Assembly: GCF_900086985.1 (NCBI RefSeq)
Contig: NZ_LT593974.1
Coordinates: forward strand, 1,426,001 to 1,490,000
Source: Halomonas sp. HL-93
GTDB taxonomy: Bacteria > Pseudomonadota > Gammaproteobacteria > Pseudomonadales > Halomonadaceae
Direction of reading: 5' to 3'
Length of the DNA: 64,000 nt
The notes below the pieces were generated by a model, which was not told where the DNA came from, did not search any database, and saw only the letters and a program-made list of their open reading frames with translations. This document shows, piece after piece, positions 49,371 through 60,520 of this stretch. The translations under genes were made by a program, and so were the position numbers. Each line of letters begins with the position of its first letter. Position 1 is the stretch's first letter.

Positions 49371-49578
49371 CGGTTAGCTCCCTGCGGACGTTAAAGGCCG
49401 ATCAATACGACCTATCTGCCACCTGTCTCAGCATACTGCGCAATAGGGGATAAAACAATTTAGCTAAAACAAGGTACTACAATCGGTAATAGCATAGGAC
49501 AAGCTTGGCGCTGGCGCGACCCTGTGGCTTAGGTATACTGACCTCTCATTCCATTTACTCACCTAAGAGAGGCCAACG

Positions 49579-49872
49579 TTGAGCGATGACACATCCCCAG
49601 CCGCTATTGCCCGTAAGCGGCTTTATTGGCACTCACGTCGAGGTATGTGGGAGCTGGATTTACTGTTGATTCCCTTTTTAGAACAGCGCTACGACCATTT
49701 GGATGAAAATGATCAACATGCGTTTCATCAATTAATTGATGAAGAAGACCAGGATTTATTTGTTTGGCTGATGCGTCGTGAATGGCCTGAAGACCCAGCG
49801 TTACATCGCGTCGTTAAAATGATCGTTGAACATGCCGAAAACACCGATAATTCTGCCTATCGTACGCTCTAA
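49579..49872 (+). CDS. sdhE: FAD assembly factor SdhE
   Basis: This 97-residue protein helps attach FAD to succinate dehydrogenase and fumarate reductase. The conserved RGMWELD near residues 21-27 is its functional motif. EEDQDLFVWL is the second helix block. It starts with TTG (49579) after AGAGAGG. It overlaps the following ygfX-like gene by about 41 bases. Confidence 0.93.
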   Translation: MSDDTSPAAIARKRLYWHSRRGMWELDLLLIPFLEQRYDHLDENDQHAFHQLIDEEDQDLFVWLMRREWPEDPALHRVVKMIVEHAENTDNSAYRTL

Positions 49873-50230
49873 GCTTTGGTGGGCGTTGCAAAGCGGTCTA
49901 CTGCTTGGACTTGCTTTGATGTGCTTGATCGTCATGGGGTGGCTGGCGGGTGCGCTAGTGGTCTTAGTCGGGGGGATATATTTGTGGCGTAGTTTTAAGC
50001 AGCTTCCTAGCGGCATGCTTTATCTATTACCCCAGGCTGAGGGGCCGCTGGGTCGTTGGTTGTTACCGCAAGGTGACCTCGATGACGCATTGGTAGTGCA
50101 CTGTGATTATCTAATGCCGTGGCTGATAGGCTTGCAAGTAGGTCAGCAGCGTGTGTGGCTTTGGCCAGACAGCGTGCCACCTGAGGAGCACCGTGCGGTA
50201 CGTCGGTTATTTCACTCGCCAGGCCGTTAA
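49832..50230 (+). CDS. ygfX: YgfX-like membrane protein
   Basis: This 132-residue protein has a hydrophobic N-terminal hairpin (about 16-52, LLLGLALMCLIVMGWLAGALVVLVGGIYL) and a beta-rich tail with VWLWPDSVPPEEHRAVRRLF, the pattern of YgfX (CptA) proteins encoded beside sdhE. YgfX has been described as a toxin acting on the cytoskeleton with SdhE, but this is debated. ATG 49832 or TTG 49826 are both possible starts within the sdhE end. Confidence 0.83.
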   Translation: MPKTPIILPIVRSKLWWALQSGLLLGLALMCLIVMGWLAGALVVLVGGIYLWRSFKQLPSGMLYLLPQAEGPLGRWLLPQGDLDDALVVHCDYLMPWLIGLQVGQQRVWLWPDSVPPEEHRAVRRLFHSPGR

Positions 50231-50256
50231 CGTTTATTCTCACATCTATCAACGCG

Positions 50257-51837
50257 CTAGTGCTTGCTCAGATCATTGAGTGTTAGCCGTGAAGGCTGGC
50301 TGTTTTCAGCGTGACCAGGCCAGTCCGTCGTGTAGTGTAATCCCCTTGACTCATGGCGCTGCTGGGCCGCCACTACCGTTAACCGGGCGAGATTAATTAG
50401 CTGCTGTAAACGCTGAGCCTCGGCGGTCATCTGCTGTTCGCTCAGTTCAGCAAGCGTGTCGGCTATCTGGGTGAGTAGGTCACTTGCAGTAGCGAGCCCA
50501 GCGGCACTTCTCACAATGGCCACATGCTGGCTCATAATGGCGCGTGTCTGCTGGCGCAGCGCACCGACCTGCGTGTCGATGATGCCATGTGCTGCGGGTA
50601 ATGCGGGTAACTTGATGTCATATTGCGCTGTGTCGGGCGCGGTACGTTGAATCGCCTGTGCGCAGCTACGCGCAAATACCAGGCACTCCAGAAGCGAGTT
50701 GCTGGCCATGCGGTTGGCACCGTGTAGCCCTGTGCAGGCCGTTTCGCCAATCGCGAAAAGTCTGGGCACCCCCGTTGCTCCCGTGAGATCAGTCGCGACG
50801 CCGCCACAGCTATAGTGGGCGGCGGGCACGACTGGAATGGGTTGCTGGGTAATATCGATACCGCGCGAGGCGCAGTGTGCCTGAATGGTCGGGAAGTGGT
50901 GGTGAATGGCCTCGTCACCTAAATGGCGGACGTCAAGCCATACATGCGGCAGCGTCTGTGCCTGTATTTCGGCATCGATGGCGCGCGCTACCACATCGCG
51001 CGGAGCGAGCTCCGCTCTTGTGTCCAGCGCTGGCATAAAGCGCTCGCCTGCCGCGTTGAGCAAGTAACCGCCTTCGCCGCGCACGGCTTCACTAATCAGG
51101 AACGCCGGGCCATCGGGGTCGTAAAGGCAGGTGGGATGAAACTGCTGAAACTCTAGGTTCATCAAGGTGGCACCTAATTCCGCCGCCATGATCATACCTT
51201 CGCCACTGCTGGGCGCGGGAGTGGTGGTGTGCTGGTAGAGGCCGCTAGCGCCCCCTGTTGCGAGCACCGTGTGATGGGCAGTTAGGGCATGCCACTGCTG
51301 TTGCTCGTCAAGCGCATAAGCGCCTATACATGCCCCTTGCTCATCTTGCATTAAGCCTACCACGCTAAGGTGGTGGTACTGGCTGATATTAGGGTGTGCC
51401 AAAACACGCTGTAACAGCGTATCAACCACGGCGCGCCCGGTAGCGTCGTCGGCGTGAATGATACGCCGTGCGTTGTGACCGCCTTCGCGTGTTAGATGGA
51501 AAGGGTAACGTGCATTCGCCGTATGGTCGGGGGTGAAGGGCACGCCGCTACCAATCAGCCAGGCAATAGCCTCAGGGCCGTGTTCGACGGTAAAGCGGAC
51601 TGCTTGCTCATCGCATAAGCCGTCACCGGCAATTAGGGTGTCGTTGACGTGGTCATCCACATGATCGTCGGGCGAAAGAACGGCGGCAATCCCACCTTGT
51701 GCCCAGCGGCTAGCGCCTTTGTCGTCTTGAGCCGGACGAATCAGTGCCACGCTGTGCGTGTCGGCGACCGTTAAAGCAAGAGTTAAACCGGCAACGCCGC
51801 CACCGATGATCAAAATATCCGAGGTGGGCGTTGTCAT
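50257..51837 (-). CDS. nadB: L-aspartate oxidase
   Basis: This 526-residue flavoprotein oxidises L-aspartate to iminoaspartate for NAD synthesis. It has the FAD site ILIIGGGVAGLTLAL near 8-22, SRWAQGGIAAVL, REGGHNARRIIHADDATGRAV, the active-site HYSCGGVATDLTGATGVPRLFAIGE and HGANRMASNSLLECLVFA. A C-terminal helical domain follows. Convergent with ygfX. Confidence 0.96.
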   Translation of the reverse strand: MTTPTSDILIIGGGVAGLTLALTVADTHSVALIRPAQDDKGASRWAQGGIAAVLSPDDHVDDHVNDTLIAGDGLCDEQAVRFTVEHGPEAIAWLIGSGVPFTPDHTANARYPFHLTREGGHNARRIIHADDATGRAVVDTLLQRVLAHPNISQYHHLSVVGLMQDEQGACIGAYALDEQQQWHALTAHHTVLATGGASGLYQHTTTPAPSSGEGMIMAAELGATLMNLEFQQFHPTCLYDPDGPAFLISEAVRGEGGYLLNAAGERFMPALDTRAELAPRDVVARAIDAEIQAQTLPHVWLDVRHLGDEAIHHHFPTIQAHCASRGIDITQQPIPVVPAAHYSCGGVATDLTGATGVPRLFAIGETACTGLHGANRMASNSLLECLVFARSCAQAIQRTAPDTAQYDIKLPALPAAHGIIDTQVGALRQQTRAIMSQHVAIVRSAAGLATASDLLTQIADTLAELSEQQMTAEAQRLQQLINLARLTVVAAQQRHESRGLHYTTDWPGHAENSQPSRLTLNDLSKH

Positions 51838-52024
51838 GGGGTGCTCCTTAGCAAGCGAAACCTAAACATCCAATCAACGTGATGAGCGGTGGCTGATCAC
51901 TAATTGGGTAACGGCAGGCATGATAGCGCGGTGTCAGGCAGATGGCGATGAACAGAGGCTGAATTATCTAAGGATGCTAATAATGGCTGGGATATAGTCA
52001 ATATTGGAGGGGTGTTGCAGGAAG

Positions 52025-52111
52025 TGGTGCCCGGAGCCGGACTTGAACCGGCACGGGGTTGCCCCCGAGAGATTTTAAGTCTCTTGCGTCTACCAATTTC
52101 GCCATCCGGGC
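52025..52111 (-). tRNA. leuZ: tRNA-Leu (anticodon UAA)
   Basis: An 87-base tRNA with encoded CCA. The acceptor stem is GCCCGGA/TCCGGGC, the anticodon loop CTTAAAA gives UAA, and a long variable arm fits a class II tRNA. Last of three tRNAs in the order Gly-Cys-Leu after pgsA, as glyW-cysT-leuZ in E. coli. Confidence 0.97.
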
Positions 52112-52143
52112 AGCGCAGCGATGGGAATCGGTGCACTTAAAAA

Positions 52144-52217
52144 TGGAGGCTGGAGTCGGAATCGAACCGGCGTACACGGAGTTGCAGTCCGCTGCATAAC
52201 CACTCTGCCATCCAGCC
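52144..52217 (-). tRNA. tRNA-Cys (anticodon GCA)
   Basis: A 74-base tRNA with encoded CCA. The acceptor stem is GGCTGGA/TCCAGCC and the loop CTGCAAC gives GCA. Equivalent to E. coli cysT (the tRNA gene, not the permease). Confidence 0.97.
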
Positions 52218-52229
52218 TCATTGAGTCGT

Positions 52230-52283
52230 TGGTGCGGGGAAGTAGATTCGACCGGGCTGGCGTTCCAGCTCCCGACCCTCACC
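52230..52283 (-). pseudogene. Relic of a tRNA-Gly 3' half
   Basis: Read on the minus strand, the stretch at 52230-52253 matches the last 24 bases of the intact tRNA-Gly, including CCA, at 20 of 24 positions. A second block, GAGGGTCGGGAG, at 52266-52283 matches its anticodon-to-T-arm part. About 14 unrelated bases split the two. The 5' half and anticodon are absent. Confidence 0.75.
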
Positions 52284-52305
52284 TGATTTTCCACACAATC
52301 CAAAA

Positions 52306-52380
52306 TGGAGCGGGAAAGGAGATTCGAACTCCCGACCCTCGCCTTGGCAAGGCGATGCTCTACCACTGAGCTATTCCCGC
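52306..52380 (-). tRNA. glyW: tRNA-Gly (anticodon GCC)
   Basis: A 75-base tRNA with encoded CCA. The acceptor stem is GCGGGAA/TTCCCGC and the loop CTTGCCAAG gives GCC. First tRNA after pgsA. Confidence 0.97.
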
Positions 52381-52465
52381 TCGACTCGAGGGCGAATTAT
52401 ACGCAACGCATTTCGCTTGTCAATCAAACATTTCCGGCACTGAGGCGCGTTTAAGAATCAGCGAC

Positions 52466-53014
52466 TTACATGGAGCGACTTAAATGCGGCCAAGCGGATT
52501 TGAGGTATTGAATCATCGACCAGAGCGTTAAGATAGCCGCTGCATAAAGTATCACCACACCTAGGTGTGCTAGGGGGTTGTCGGGGGGGAAGGCGAGCAG
52601 AACCAGCAAGGCGACCATTTGTAGGGTCGTTTTTAGCTTACCTATCCAGGATACCGCCACCATGCCTCGCTTGCCCATTTCCGCCATCCATTCGCGTAGC
52701 GCTGAAATGACGATTTCGCGTCCGATAATAACCAGCGCGGGAAGCGTTAACAGTAGCGTATCAAAGCGCTCTATTAGCAGCGCTAGCGCGACGACCACCA
52801 TCAGTTTGTCGGCGACCGGGTCTAGGAAGGCCCCGAACGGCGTGGATTGATTCCAGCGGCGTGCCAAATAGCCATCGAGCCAGTCTGTCACTGACGCAAG
52901 GCCAAACAAGCCAGCGGCGATGGGCATGCTCCAACTGAAGGGCAAATAAAATAGCACCACCAGCAGTGGAATAAACGCGATTCTAGCGAGCGTTAAGAGG
53001 TTGGGTATATTCAT
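52466..53014 (-). CDS. pgsA: CDP-diacylglycerol-glycerol-3-phosphate 3-phosphatidyltransferase
   Basis: This 182-residue inner-membrane enzyme makes phosphatidylglycerol phosphate. The CDP-alcohol phosphotransferase motif is visible as [27 protein letters not shown] (about 44-70). Several hydrophobic helices follow. ATG 53014 starts the family-like [12 protein letters not shown]. It lies between uvrC and the tRNA cluster, as in E. coli. Confidence 0.95.
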   Translation of the reverse strand: MNIPNLLTLARIAFIPLLVVLFYLPFSWSMPIAAGLFGLASVTDWLDGYLARRWNQSTPFGAFLDPVADKLMVVVALALLIERFDTLLLTLPALVIIGREIVISALREWMAEMGKRGMVAVSWIGKLKTTLQMVALLVLLAFPPDNPLAHLGVVILYAAAILTLWSMIQYLKSAWPHLSRSM

Positions 53015-53109
53015 CGCGAACTGCGATCCTTGCCGTGGGGTCATGGAAACAAAATGGTTGGTGTCATTCTATCTGCCTTGGCCGATGGCATCTATGTTAA
53101 CGATGCGTT

Positions 53110-54924
53110 TTATCCATGAAGAGCGCTATAAATACTTTCAGCCAGTGCTTCGCTTATGCCTGGAACGCGGGCTAGCTCGGCGCGGCTGGCTTTTTGTACG
53201 CCTTGTAATCCACCAAAAAAGCGCAGTAGTTCACGCCGCCGCTTGGGACCGACATTGGGGATATCCTGCAGCGTCGACGTACGTCGTGCTTTATCACGCT
53301 GGGCACGGTGGCCCGCGATGGCAAAACGGTGGGACTCGTCGCGAATATGCTGAATAAGATGCAGTGCCGGCGAGGCAGGGTCGAGCGGCAATGGATGATC
53401 TGGCGTATCGATAAAAACGCTTTCCAGGCCGGCTTTACGGGTGGTGCCTTTAGCCACACCGAGCAGCGTGATCGTGTCGATAGCCAGCGTGCTCAATACT
53501 TCACGGGCCATATTCAATTGCCCTTTCCCGCCGTCGACAATCAAAATATCAGGCGCTATGGCTTCGCCATTTTTAATCCGCTTGAGGCGGCGCGTTAGCG
53601 CTTGCTGCATGGCGGCGTAGTCGTCACCTGCTGCGACCCCTTCTATACGGAAGTGGCGGTAATCGCTTTTGCGAGGACCCTGCTGATCGAACACAACGCA
53701 CGAGGCAACCGTTGCCTCGCCGTGACTGTGGCTGATATCAAAGCACTCCAGTCGCTGGGGTGTTTTCTCTAGCCCCAGTGCCTGTTGCAAGGCGCTGAAG
53801 CGCTCGCTCAGTTGGCTCTGATTAGCAAGCTGCGAGGCTAGCTGTTGTTCTGCATTGGTCATGGCCAAGTGCTGCCATTGGGCGCGGTGGCCACGTACCT
53901 GACTGGTGACCCGGATGCGTTTGCCGGCGTGATGCGAGAGGGCGTCCGCCAGCAGGGCAGTATCTTCGAGCGGGTGGCTGGTGATCACTTCGCTTGGAAT
54001 GTTGTGCGGCTGGCCGAGATAGTACTGGCTGACGACCTCGGTGAGTAGCAGTTCCGGCGTCAGGTCGAGGTCGTTCTTGGGCATGTGGTGGCGTGCGCCG
54101 AGTAACCGACCGTCGCGCACGCTCAGCACCGAAATGCCCAGTGCACCTGGGCGCTGGGCCAGCGCAAAGATGTCCGCATCACCGCTTTCGGTGTCGACAA
54201 ACTGGCGCTGCTGGAGCTGGCGCAGCTGCTGTATCTGGTCGCGAAAGCGTCCGGCTTCTTCAAAATCCAACGCCTGGCTTGCCGCCTCCATCGATGCGGT
54301 CAGCTCCTGGGTGACGTGCTCGCTTTTGCCTTCCAAACACATCACGGCATGCTCAACGTCGCGACGGTAATCTTCGGCGGAGATGTAATCGACGCAGGGC
54401 GCGCTACAACGTTGAATCTGATACTGCAGACAGGGGCGCGAGCGGTGAGCGAAAACGCTGTCTTCGCAGTTGCGGATGCGAAAGATCTTTTGCATCAGGG
54501 CAAGGCTTTCGCGTACCGCGCCGCTGCTGGGGTAGGGGCCGAGGTAACGTCCATCGCCACGTCGTTGACGGGCGCGTTTGTATTCGAGAGCGGGGTAGGG
54601 GTGCCGGTCGCTGACAAACACGAAAGGGTATGATTTGTCGTCGCGCAGCAGGATGTTGTACGGAGGCCGCAGTTCCTTGATCAGGGTCTGTTCGAGCAGC
54701 AGTGCTTCCGTTTCACTGCGCGTGACAGTAACTTGAACGTCCGCGATGCGCCCGACCATGGCCTGGGTTTTGGTGTTGAGTTGGCCACGGAAGTAACTGG
54801 CTAAGCGAGCTTTTAAACGCTTCGCCTTGCCGACATAGAGGGTGTTTCCTGAGCTGTCTAGCATGCGATAGACGCCAGGAGATGTACTAACCGTGCTTAA
54901 AAACTTTTTGGCATCAAAGGTCAT
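53110..54924 (-). CDS. uvrC: Excinuclease ABC subunit C
   Basis: This 604-residue nuclease makes both incisions in nucleotide excision repair. The N-terminal GIY-YIG domain shows GVYRMLDSSGNTLYVGKAKRLKARLASYF. An UVR motif (about 200-235), the RNase H-like UvrC domain with CFDISHSHGEATVASCVVF and the C-terminal helix-hairpin-helix pair (IPNVGPKRRRELLRFFGG, VPGISEALAESIYSAL) follow. ATG 54924 is chosen over a TTG two codons earlier. Confidence 0.96.
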   Translation of the reverse strand: MTFDAKKFLSTVSTSPGVYRMLDSSGNTLYVGKAKRLKARLASYFRGQLNTKTQAMVGRIADVQVTVTRSETEALLLEQTLIKELRPPYNILLRDDKSYPFVFVSDRHPYPALEYKRARQRRGDGRYLGPYPSSGAVRESLALMQKIFRIRNCEDSVFAHRSRPCLQYQIQRCSAPCVDYISAEDYRRDVEHAVMCLEGKSEHVTQELTASMEAASQALDFEEAGRFRDQIQQLRQLQQRQFVDTESGDADIFALAQRPGALGISVLSVRDGRLLGARHHMPKNDLDLTPELLLTEVVSQYYLGQPHNIPSEVITSHPLEDTALLADALSHHAGKRIRVTSQVRGHRAQWQHLAMTNAEQQLASQLANQSQLSERFSALQQALGLEKTPQRLECFDISHSHGEATVASCVVFDQQGPRKSDYRHFRIEGVAAGDDYAAMQQALTRRLKRIKNGEAIAPDILIVDGGKGQLNMAREVLSTLAIDTITLLGVAKGTTRKAGLESVFIDTPDHPLPLDPASPALHLIQHIRDESHRFAIAGHRAQRDKARRTSTLQDIPNVGPKRRRELLRFFGGLQGVQKASRAELARVPGISEALAESIYSALHG

Positions 54925-54970
54925 AGTCAAGCGTTACTGCCTTTATTGCGGCTCAATGGCTAACGGGAAA

Positions 54971-55621
54971 TTAACCTTCCGCTCGATCAAACCCTTCTAC
55001 CAAGCCATGGCGTAATGCAAGGTGCGTTAGCTCCACGTCGGTGGCTACTTGGAGCTTTTCAAACAGGCGGTAACGATAGGTATTGACTGTTTTAGGGCTT
55101 AGATGCAATCGGTCGGAAATATCCTGAACCCGCTGGCAGTTAACAATCATTAGCGCTATTTGCAGCTCGCGGTGCGACAGTTGGGTGAAAGGGCTGTCTT
55201 CGGTGTGAAAGTGTAGCATGGCAAGACGCTGGGCAATCTCTTGGCTGATGTAGCGTCGGCCATGAAACACCTCGCGAATAGCGTTGACCATTTCAGTGGC
55301 GTCGGTGCCTTTGCTCAAGAACCCGGAAGCGCCCGCTTCCAACATGCGTCTGGCAACGTTATCTTCTAGATGGCCGGTTAGGATCAACACTTTGATATCT
55401 TCCATACCGCGATGAATGCGGCGGGTGGCTTCCAGGCCGCCAATCCCCGGCATGCGGATATCCATCAATACTATATCGGGTCTCAATTGGCGACACTTGG
55501 ATACGGCACCTTCACCGTCGTCCACCTCACCTACAATATGAATATCACACTCATCATTCAGTAGGTGGGCAATACTTGTTCTCACCAGGTGGTGGTCATC
55601 GGCAATTAAAACGTTGATCAA
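54971..55621 (-). CDS. gacA: Response regulator GacA/UvrY
   Basis: This 216-residue LuxR/FixJ-type regulator has an N-terminal receiver domain with acidic pocket DD at 8-9, phosphoacceptor D54 in VLMDIRMPG and K in LSKGT. The C-terminal LuxR helix-turn-helix contains LSHRELQIALMI and LHLSPKTVNTYRYRLFEKL. Its place before uvrC is that of E. coli uvrY, the partner of the BarA/GacS kinase that activates small regulatory RNAs of the Csr system. No kinase is adjacent. Confidence 0.94.
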   Translation of the reverse strand: MINVLIADDHHLVRTSIAHLLNDECDIHIVGEVDDGEGAVSKCRQLRPDIVLMDIRMPGIGGLEATRRIHRGMEDIKVLILTGHLEDNVARRMLEAGASGFLSKGTDATEMVNAIREVFHGRRYISQEIAQRLAMLHFHTEDSPFTQLSHRELQIALMIVNCQRVQDISDRLHLSPKTVNTYRYRLFEKLQVATDVELTHLALRHGLVEGFDRAEG

Positions 55622-55865
55622 GGGACTAGCTCCTGCATTGAAACGTCACAATACGTAAGCGGTGGGTTCAGAAGCCGGGTCGGTGTCGCGTACACCCCAT
55701 CGTCCGCCAAACAAGCAGGCTAAATGTGACTATATGACCCTGTTAGTCCTATAGAGTGCCACAGCTATCGCCAAAGGAGAATTAGTAACCTGAGAAATAC
55801 GTAAAACCTTGACCCGTAGCATATGGCATCGTAGTATGCGCCTCGCTGTTGCAACGACAGCATGT

Positions 55866-55941
55866 GGGGCCTTAGCTCAGCTGGGAGAGCGCAACACTGG
55901 CAGTGTTGAGGTCAGCGGTTCGATCCCGCTAGGCTCCACCA
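55866..55941 (+). tRNA. tRNA-Ala (anticodon GGC)
   Basis: A 76-base tRNA with encoded CCA. The acceptor stem is GGGGCCT/AGGCTCC and the anticodon stem-loop CAACA-CTGGCAG-TGTTG gives GGC. It is followed by a strong terminator. Confidence 0.97.
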
Positions 55942-55951
55942 AGAATATTAT

Positions 55952-55991
55952 AAAAAACGCCTGGCCGAATTTATCGGCCAGGCGTTTTTTT
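55952..55991. terminator. Bidirectional terminator between tRNA-Ala and argF
   Basis: An AAAAAACGCCTGGCCGA arm pairs with TCGGCCAGGCGTTTTTTT across a short loop, giving a GC-rich stem with T-runs on both strands. It can serve tRNA-Ala and the convergent argF. Confidence 0.95.
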
Positions 55992-56035
55992 ATGGCGGTT
56001 TGTCAAGGTGTTATAAACAAACAATGCGTCTGTTG

Positions 56036-56956
56036 TTAATCACTTACTTTGCCCAGCAGCAGGAATTCGATAAGCGCTTTTTGAGCATGAAGGCGATTGC
56101 CGGCTTCTTGCCATACGACGGCACGTGGGTCGTCTAAAAGGGTGTGGCTAATCTCTTCACCGCGATGGGCGGGCAGACAGTGCAAAAACAGCGCGTCTGG
56201 CTTGGCACTATCAAGTAAAGCCTCGGTGACCTGAAAGCTGGCAAAGTCAGCTTCACGTTTGGCCTGTTCTTCCTCTTGCCCCATGGACGCCCAAACATCG
56301 GTGGTGATTAGATCGGCACCGTCGGCAGCCGCTTGCGGGTCGTGGAGTAACGTTACGTGGTCGCCAGCCGCTGCCATGATGTCAGCGCGAGGCTCATAGC
56401 CCTTGGGGCAGCAAACTTTTAGATGAAAACCGAATTGGCGCGCTGCATTGATCCAGGAGTGGCACATGTTGTTGCCATCGCCAATCCATACCGCAGTGCG
56501 GCCTTTGACGCTACCGCGCAGCTCGGTCCAGGTCATGACGTCGGCGAGCAACTGGCAGGGATGGTAGTCGTCGCTCAGCGCATTGATCACGGGAACGTCG
56601 CTGGCCTTGGCGAAGGTTTCCAGCCCGGCGTGGGAGAAGGTGCGGATCATTACCGCATCGACCATCTCGGCCAGCACACGGGCGGTGTCTTCGATGGGCT
56701 CGCCGCGGCCCAACTGCGTATCACGGGGAGATAGAAACAGCGCATGGCCACCAAATTGTGCCATGGCAGTCTCGAACGACACGCGCGTTCGCGTAGACGA
56801 TTTCTCGAAAATCATCGCCAGTGTGCGGTTAGGCAACGGCGTGTAGCGCGGCCCTTGCGCCTTTAGGTTGCTCTTAATGGTGATGGCACGCTGGATTAAG
56901 TAGTGTAACTCGTCGGGCGTTAAGTCCAGTAATGTCAGGAAATGGCGTGTCGCCAT
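56036..56956 (-). CDS. argF: Ornithine carbamoyltransferase
   Basis: This 306-residue enzyme makes citrulline from ornithine and carbamoyl phosphate in arginine synthesis. The carbamoyl phosphate site STRTR is at 54-58; the ornithine/loop block [11 protein letters not shown] lies near 265. [12 protein letters not shown] and [12 protein letters not shown] are further family motifs. Single gene, divergent from grxD. Confidence 0.96.
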   Translation of the reverse strand: MATRHFLTLLDLTPDELHYLIQRAITIKSNLKAQGPRYTPLPNRTLAMIFEKSSTRTRVSFETAMAQFGGHALFLSPRDTQLGRGEPIEDTARVLAEMVDAVMIRTFSHAGLETFAKASDVPVINALSDDYHPCQLLADVMTWTELRGSVKGRTAVWIGDGNNMCHSWINAARQFGFHLKVCCPKGYEPRADIMAAAGDHVTLLHDPQAAADGADLITTDVWASMGQEEEQAKREADFASFQVTEALLDSAKPDALFLHCLPAHRGEEISHTLLDDPRAVVWQEAGNRLHAQKALIEFLLLGKVSD

Positions 56957-57137
56957 GAAGGTAGTCTCCGCGCAAAAACCCTATCCTAGCGATGCCCTGG
57001 GGGATGCGCAACGTGGTTGGCACGCGTAGAATGACAAACACCGAATAAGGTTGAGCAGTACACTCGGGCATTTCATTATATCGCCGAATGCATGCTGCAC
57101 GACGAATCAATCGCCTTGATCAAGACTAGGAGACTGT

Positions 57138-57488
57138 ATGAGCACAACAGCCGAAAACATCCAGCGTCAAATCAGTGAAAACCCGATCCTGATTTATATG
57201 AAAGGCACGCCTCAGCTGCCGCAGTGCGGCTTCTCAGCCCAGACCGTTCAGGCACTGATGAGCTGCGGCGAGCGGTTTGCGTTCGTCAATGTGCTGGATA
57301 ATCCGGATATTCGTGCCGAATTGCCGAAAATTGCCAACTGGCCTACCTTCCCGCAGCTGTGGGTTGAAGGCGAGCTAGTGGGTGGCTGCGATATCGTTAT
57401 CGAGATGCATCAGAATGGCGAGCTGGAAACGCTGGTAAAAGAGGCGGGGCAGCGTGCCGCCGCCAATGAAAGCGGTGATAATGCCTAG
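57138..57488 (+). CDS. grxD: Monothiol glutaredoxin
   Basis: This 116-residue protein has the CGFS active site at 30-33 in MKGTPQLPQCGFSAQTVQ, followed by NWPTFPQLWVEGELVGGCDIV. CGFS glutaredoxins carry 2Fe-2S clusters with glutathione and help deliver them to apoproteins. AGGAG lies six bases before ATG 57138. It is transcribed towards dnaX. Confidence 0.96.
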   Translation: MSTTAENIQRQISENPILIYMKGTPQLPQCGFSAQTVQALMSCGERFAFVNVLDNPDIRAELPKIANWPTFPQLWVEGELVGGCDIVIEMHQNGELETLVKEAGQRAAANESGDNA

Positions 57489-57545
57489 CCAGCTTGTTAA
57501 GCCCGTTGGATAGACAAACCACTCCGCCTAAGGATGTCATGCTCA

Positions 57546-59498
<1,953 letters not shown>

Positions 59499-59534
59499 CG
59501 CTGTGCGATCAACTAATGAATGGAGAGTTCTACC

Positions 59535-59861
59535 ATGATGAAAGGCGGCATGGGTAACTTGATGAAACAAGCCCAAGAAATGCAGGAAAAAATGCAGCAG
59601 GCCCAGGAAGAAGTCGCCGAAGCCGAAGTGCTGGGTGAGGCGGGGGCTGGCATGGTGAAAGTGACCATGAATGGCCGCCATGACGTGATTTCAGTCGATA
59701 TCGATTCAAGCGTCATGCAAGAAGACAAAGAGTTGCTGGAAGATCTACTGGCCGCCGCAGTCAATGACGCGGTTCGCAAAGTCGAGATCAATTCGAAAGC
59801 TAAAATGGAAGAAGCCACTGCCGGGCTGAACCTGCCCCCTGGCTTCAAAATGCCATTTTAA
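59535..59861 (+). CDS. ybaB: YbaB/EbfC nucleoid-associated protein
   Basis: This 108-residue DNA-binding protein has the family N-terminus [26 protein letters not shown], a coiled coil, and [17 protein letters not shown] in the core sheet. ATG 59535 follows GGAGAG; an upstream ATG at 59520 would place that site inside the coding region. It is co-directional with dnaX and abuts recR. Confidence 0.95.
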   Translation: MMKGGMGNLMKQAQEMQEKMQQAQEEVAEAEVLGEAGAGMVKVTMNGRHDVISVDIDSSVMQEDKELLEDLLAAAVNDAVRKVEINSKAKMEEATAGLNLPPGFKMPF

Positions 59862-60470
59862 ATGATGCGGTTTTCTCCGCTTGTCGAGCAGTTAATGGAA
59901 GCTTTTCGCGTCTTACCAGGGGTAGGGCCGAAAACTGCGCAGCGTATGGCCATGCACTTGCTGGAGCGGGAGCGGCCTGGCGGTAAACGGCTGGCCTCCG
60001 TCATCCAGCAGGCAATAGAAGAAGTTGGTTACTGCCGTCGTTGTCGAACCCTTACCGAAGCCGATATTTGCGCGTTATGTGAAAGCCCCCGTCGTCATGA
60101 TCATTTGCTCTGTGTGGTGGAATCGCCCGCAGATCAACTGGCGATTGAAGAGGCCGGCGGCTTTCAGGGGCGCTATTTCGTGCTGCATGGGCACCTGTCG
60201 CCTTTGGATGGCATCGGGCCTGATGCCATCGGCCTTGATTTGCTCGAGGCCCGCGTTGCGGAAGGGCTAATAACAGAAGTGGTGCTTGCTACCAACCCAA
60301 CGGTTGAAGGCGAGGCCACTGCACACTATATCGCGGCGTTGCTGGCTGACCACGGGGTGACGCTTTCGCGGCTTGCTTACGGCGTTCCAATGGGCGGCGA
60401 ACTGGAATACGTAGACGGTGGTACGCTAAGCCGCGCATTCAACGGCCGCCAACCGTTTAGTAGCGAATAA
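59862..60470 (+). CDS. recR: Recombination mediator RecR
   Basis: This 202-residue protein loads RecA at gaps with RecO/RecF. It has an N-terminal helix-hairpin-helix ([17 protein letters not shown]), a C4 zinc finger ([16 protein letters not shown]) and a Toprim domain ([22 protein letters not shown]...). Its ATG follows the ybaB stop directly. Confidence 0.97.
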   Translation: MMRFSPLVEQLMEAFRVLPGVGPKTAQRMAMHLLERERPGGKRLASVIQQAIEEVGYCRRCRTLTEADICALCESPRRHDHLLCVVESPADQLAIEEAGGFQGRYFVLHGHLSPLDGIGPDAIGLDLLEARVAEGLITEVVLATNPTVEGEATAHYIAALLADHGVTLSRLAYGVPMGGELEYVDGGTLSRAFNGRQPFSSE

Positions 60471-60520
60471 CTTATTTTAAGCAAGCGCTCAGGCGGTTGT
60501 CATAACAGGGAATTTGTCTT

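Noticed and set aside
52121..52369. Open frames running through the tRNA cluster
   Set aside because: They consist of translated tRNA sequence. Peptides of this kind are a common annotation artefact.
55809..56039. A 76-residue open frame across tRNA-Ala and its terminator
   Set aside because: It translates the tRNA and hairpin; no independent coding evidence.
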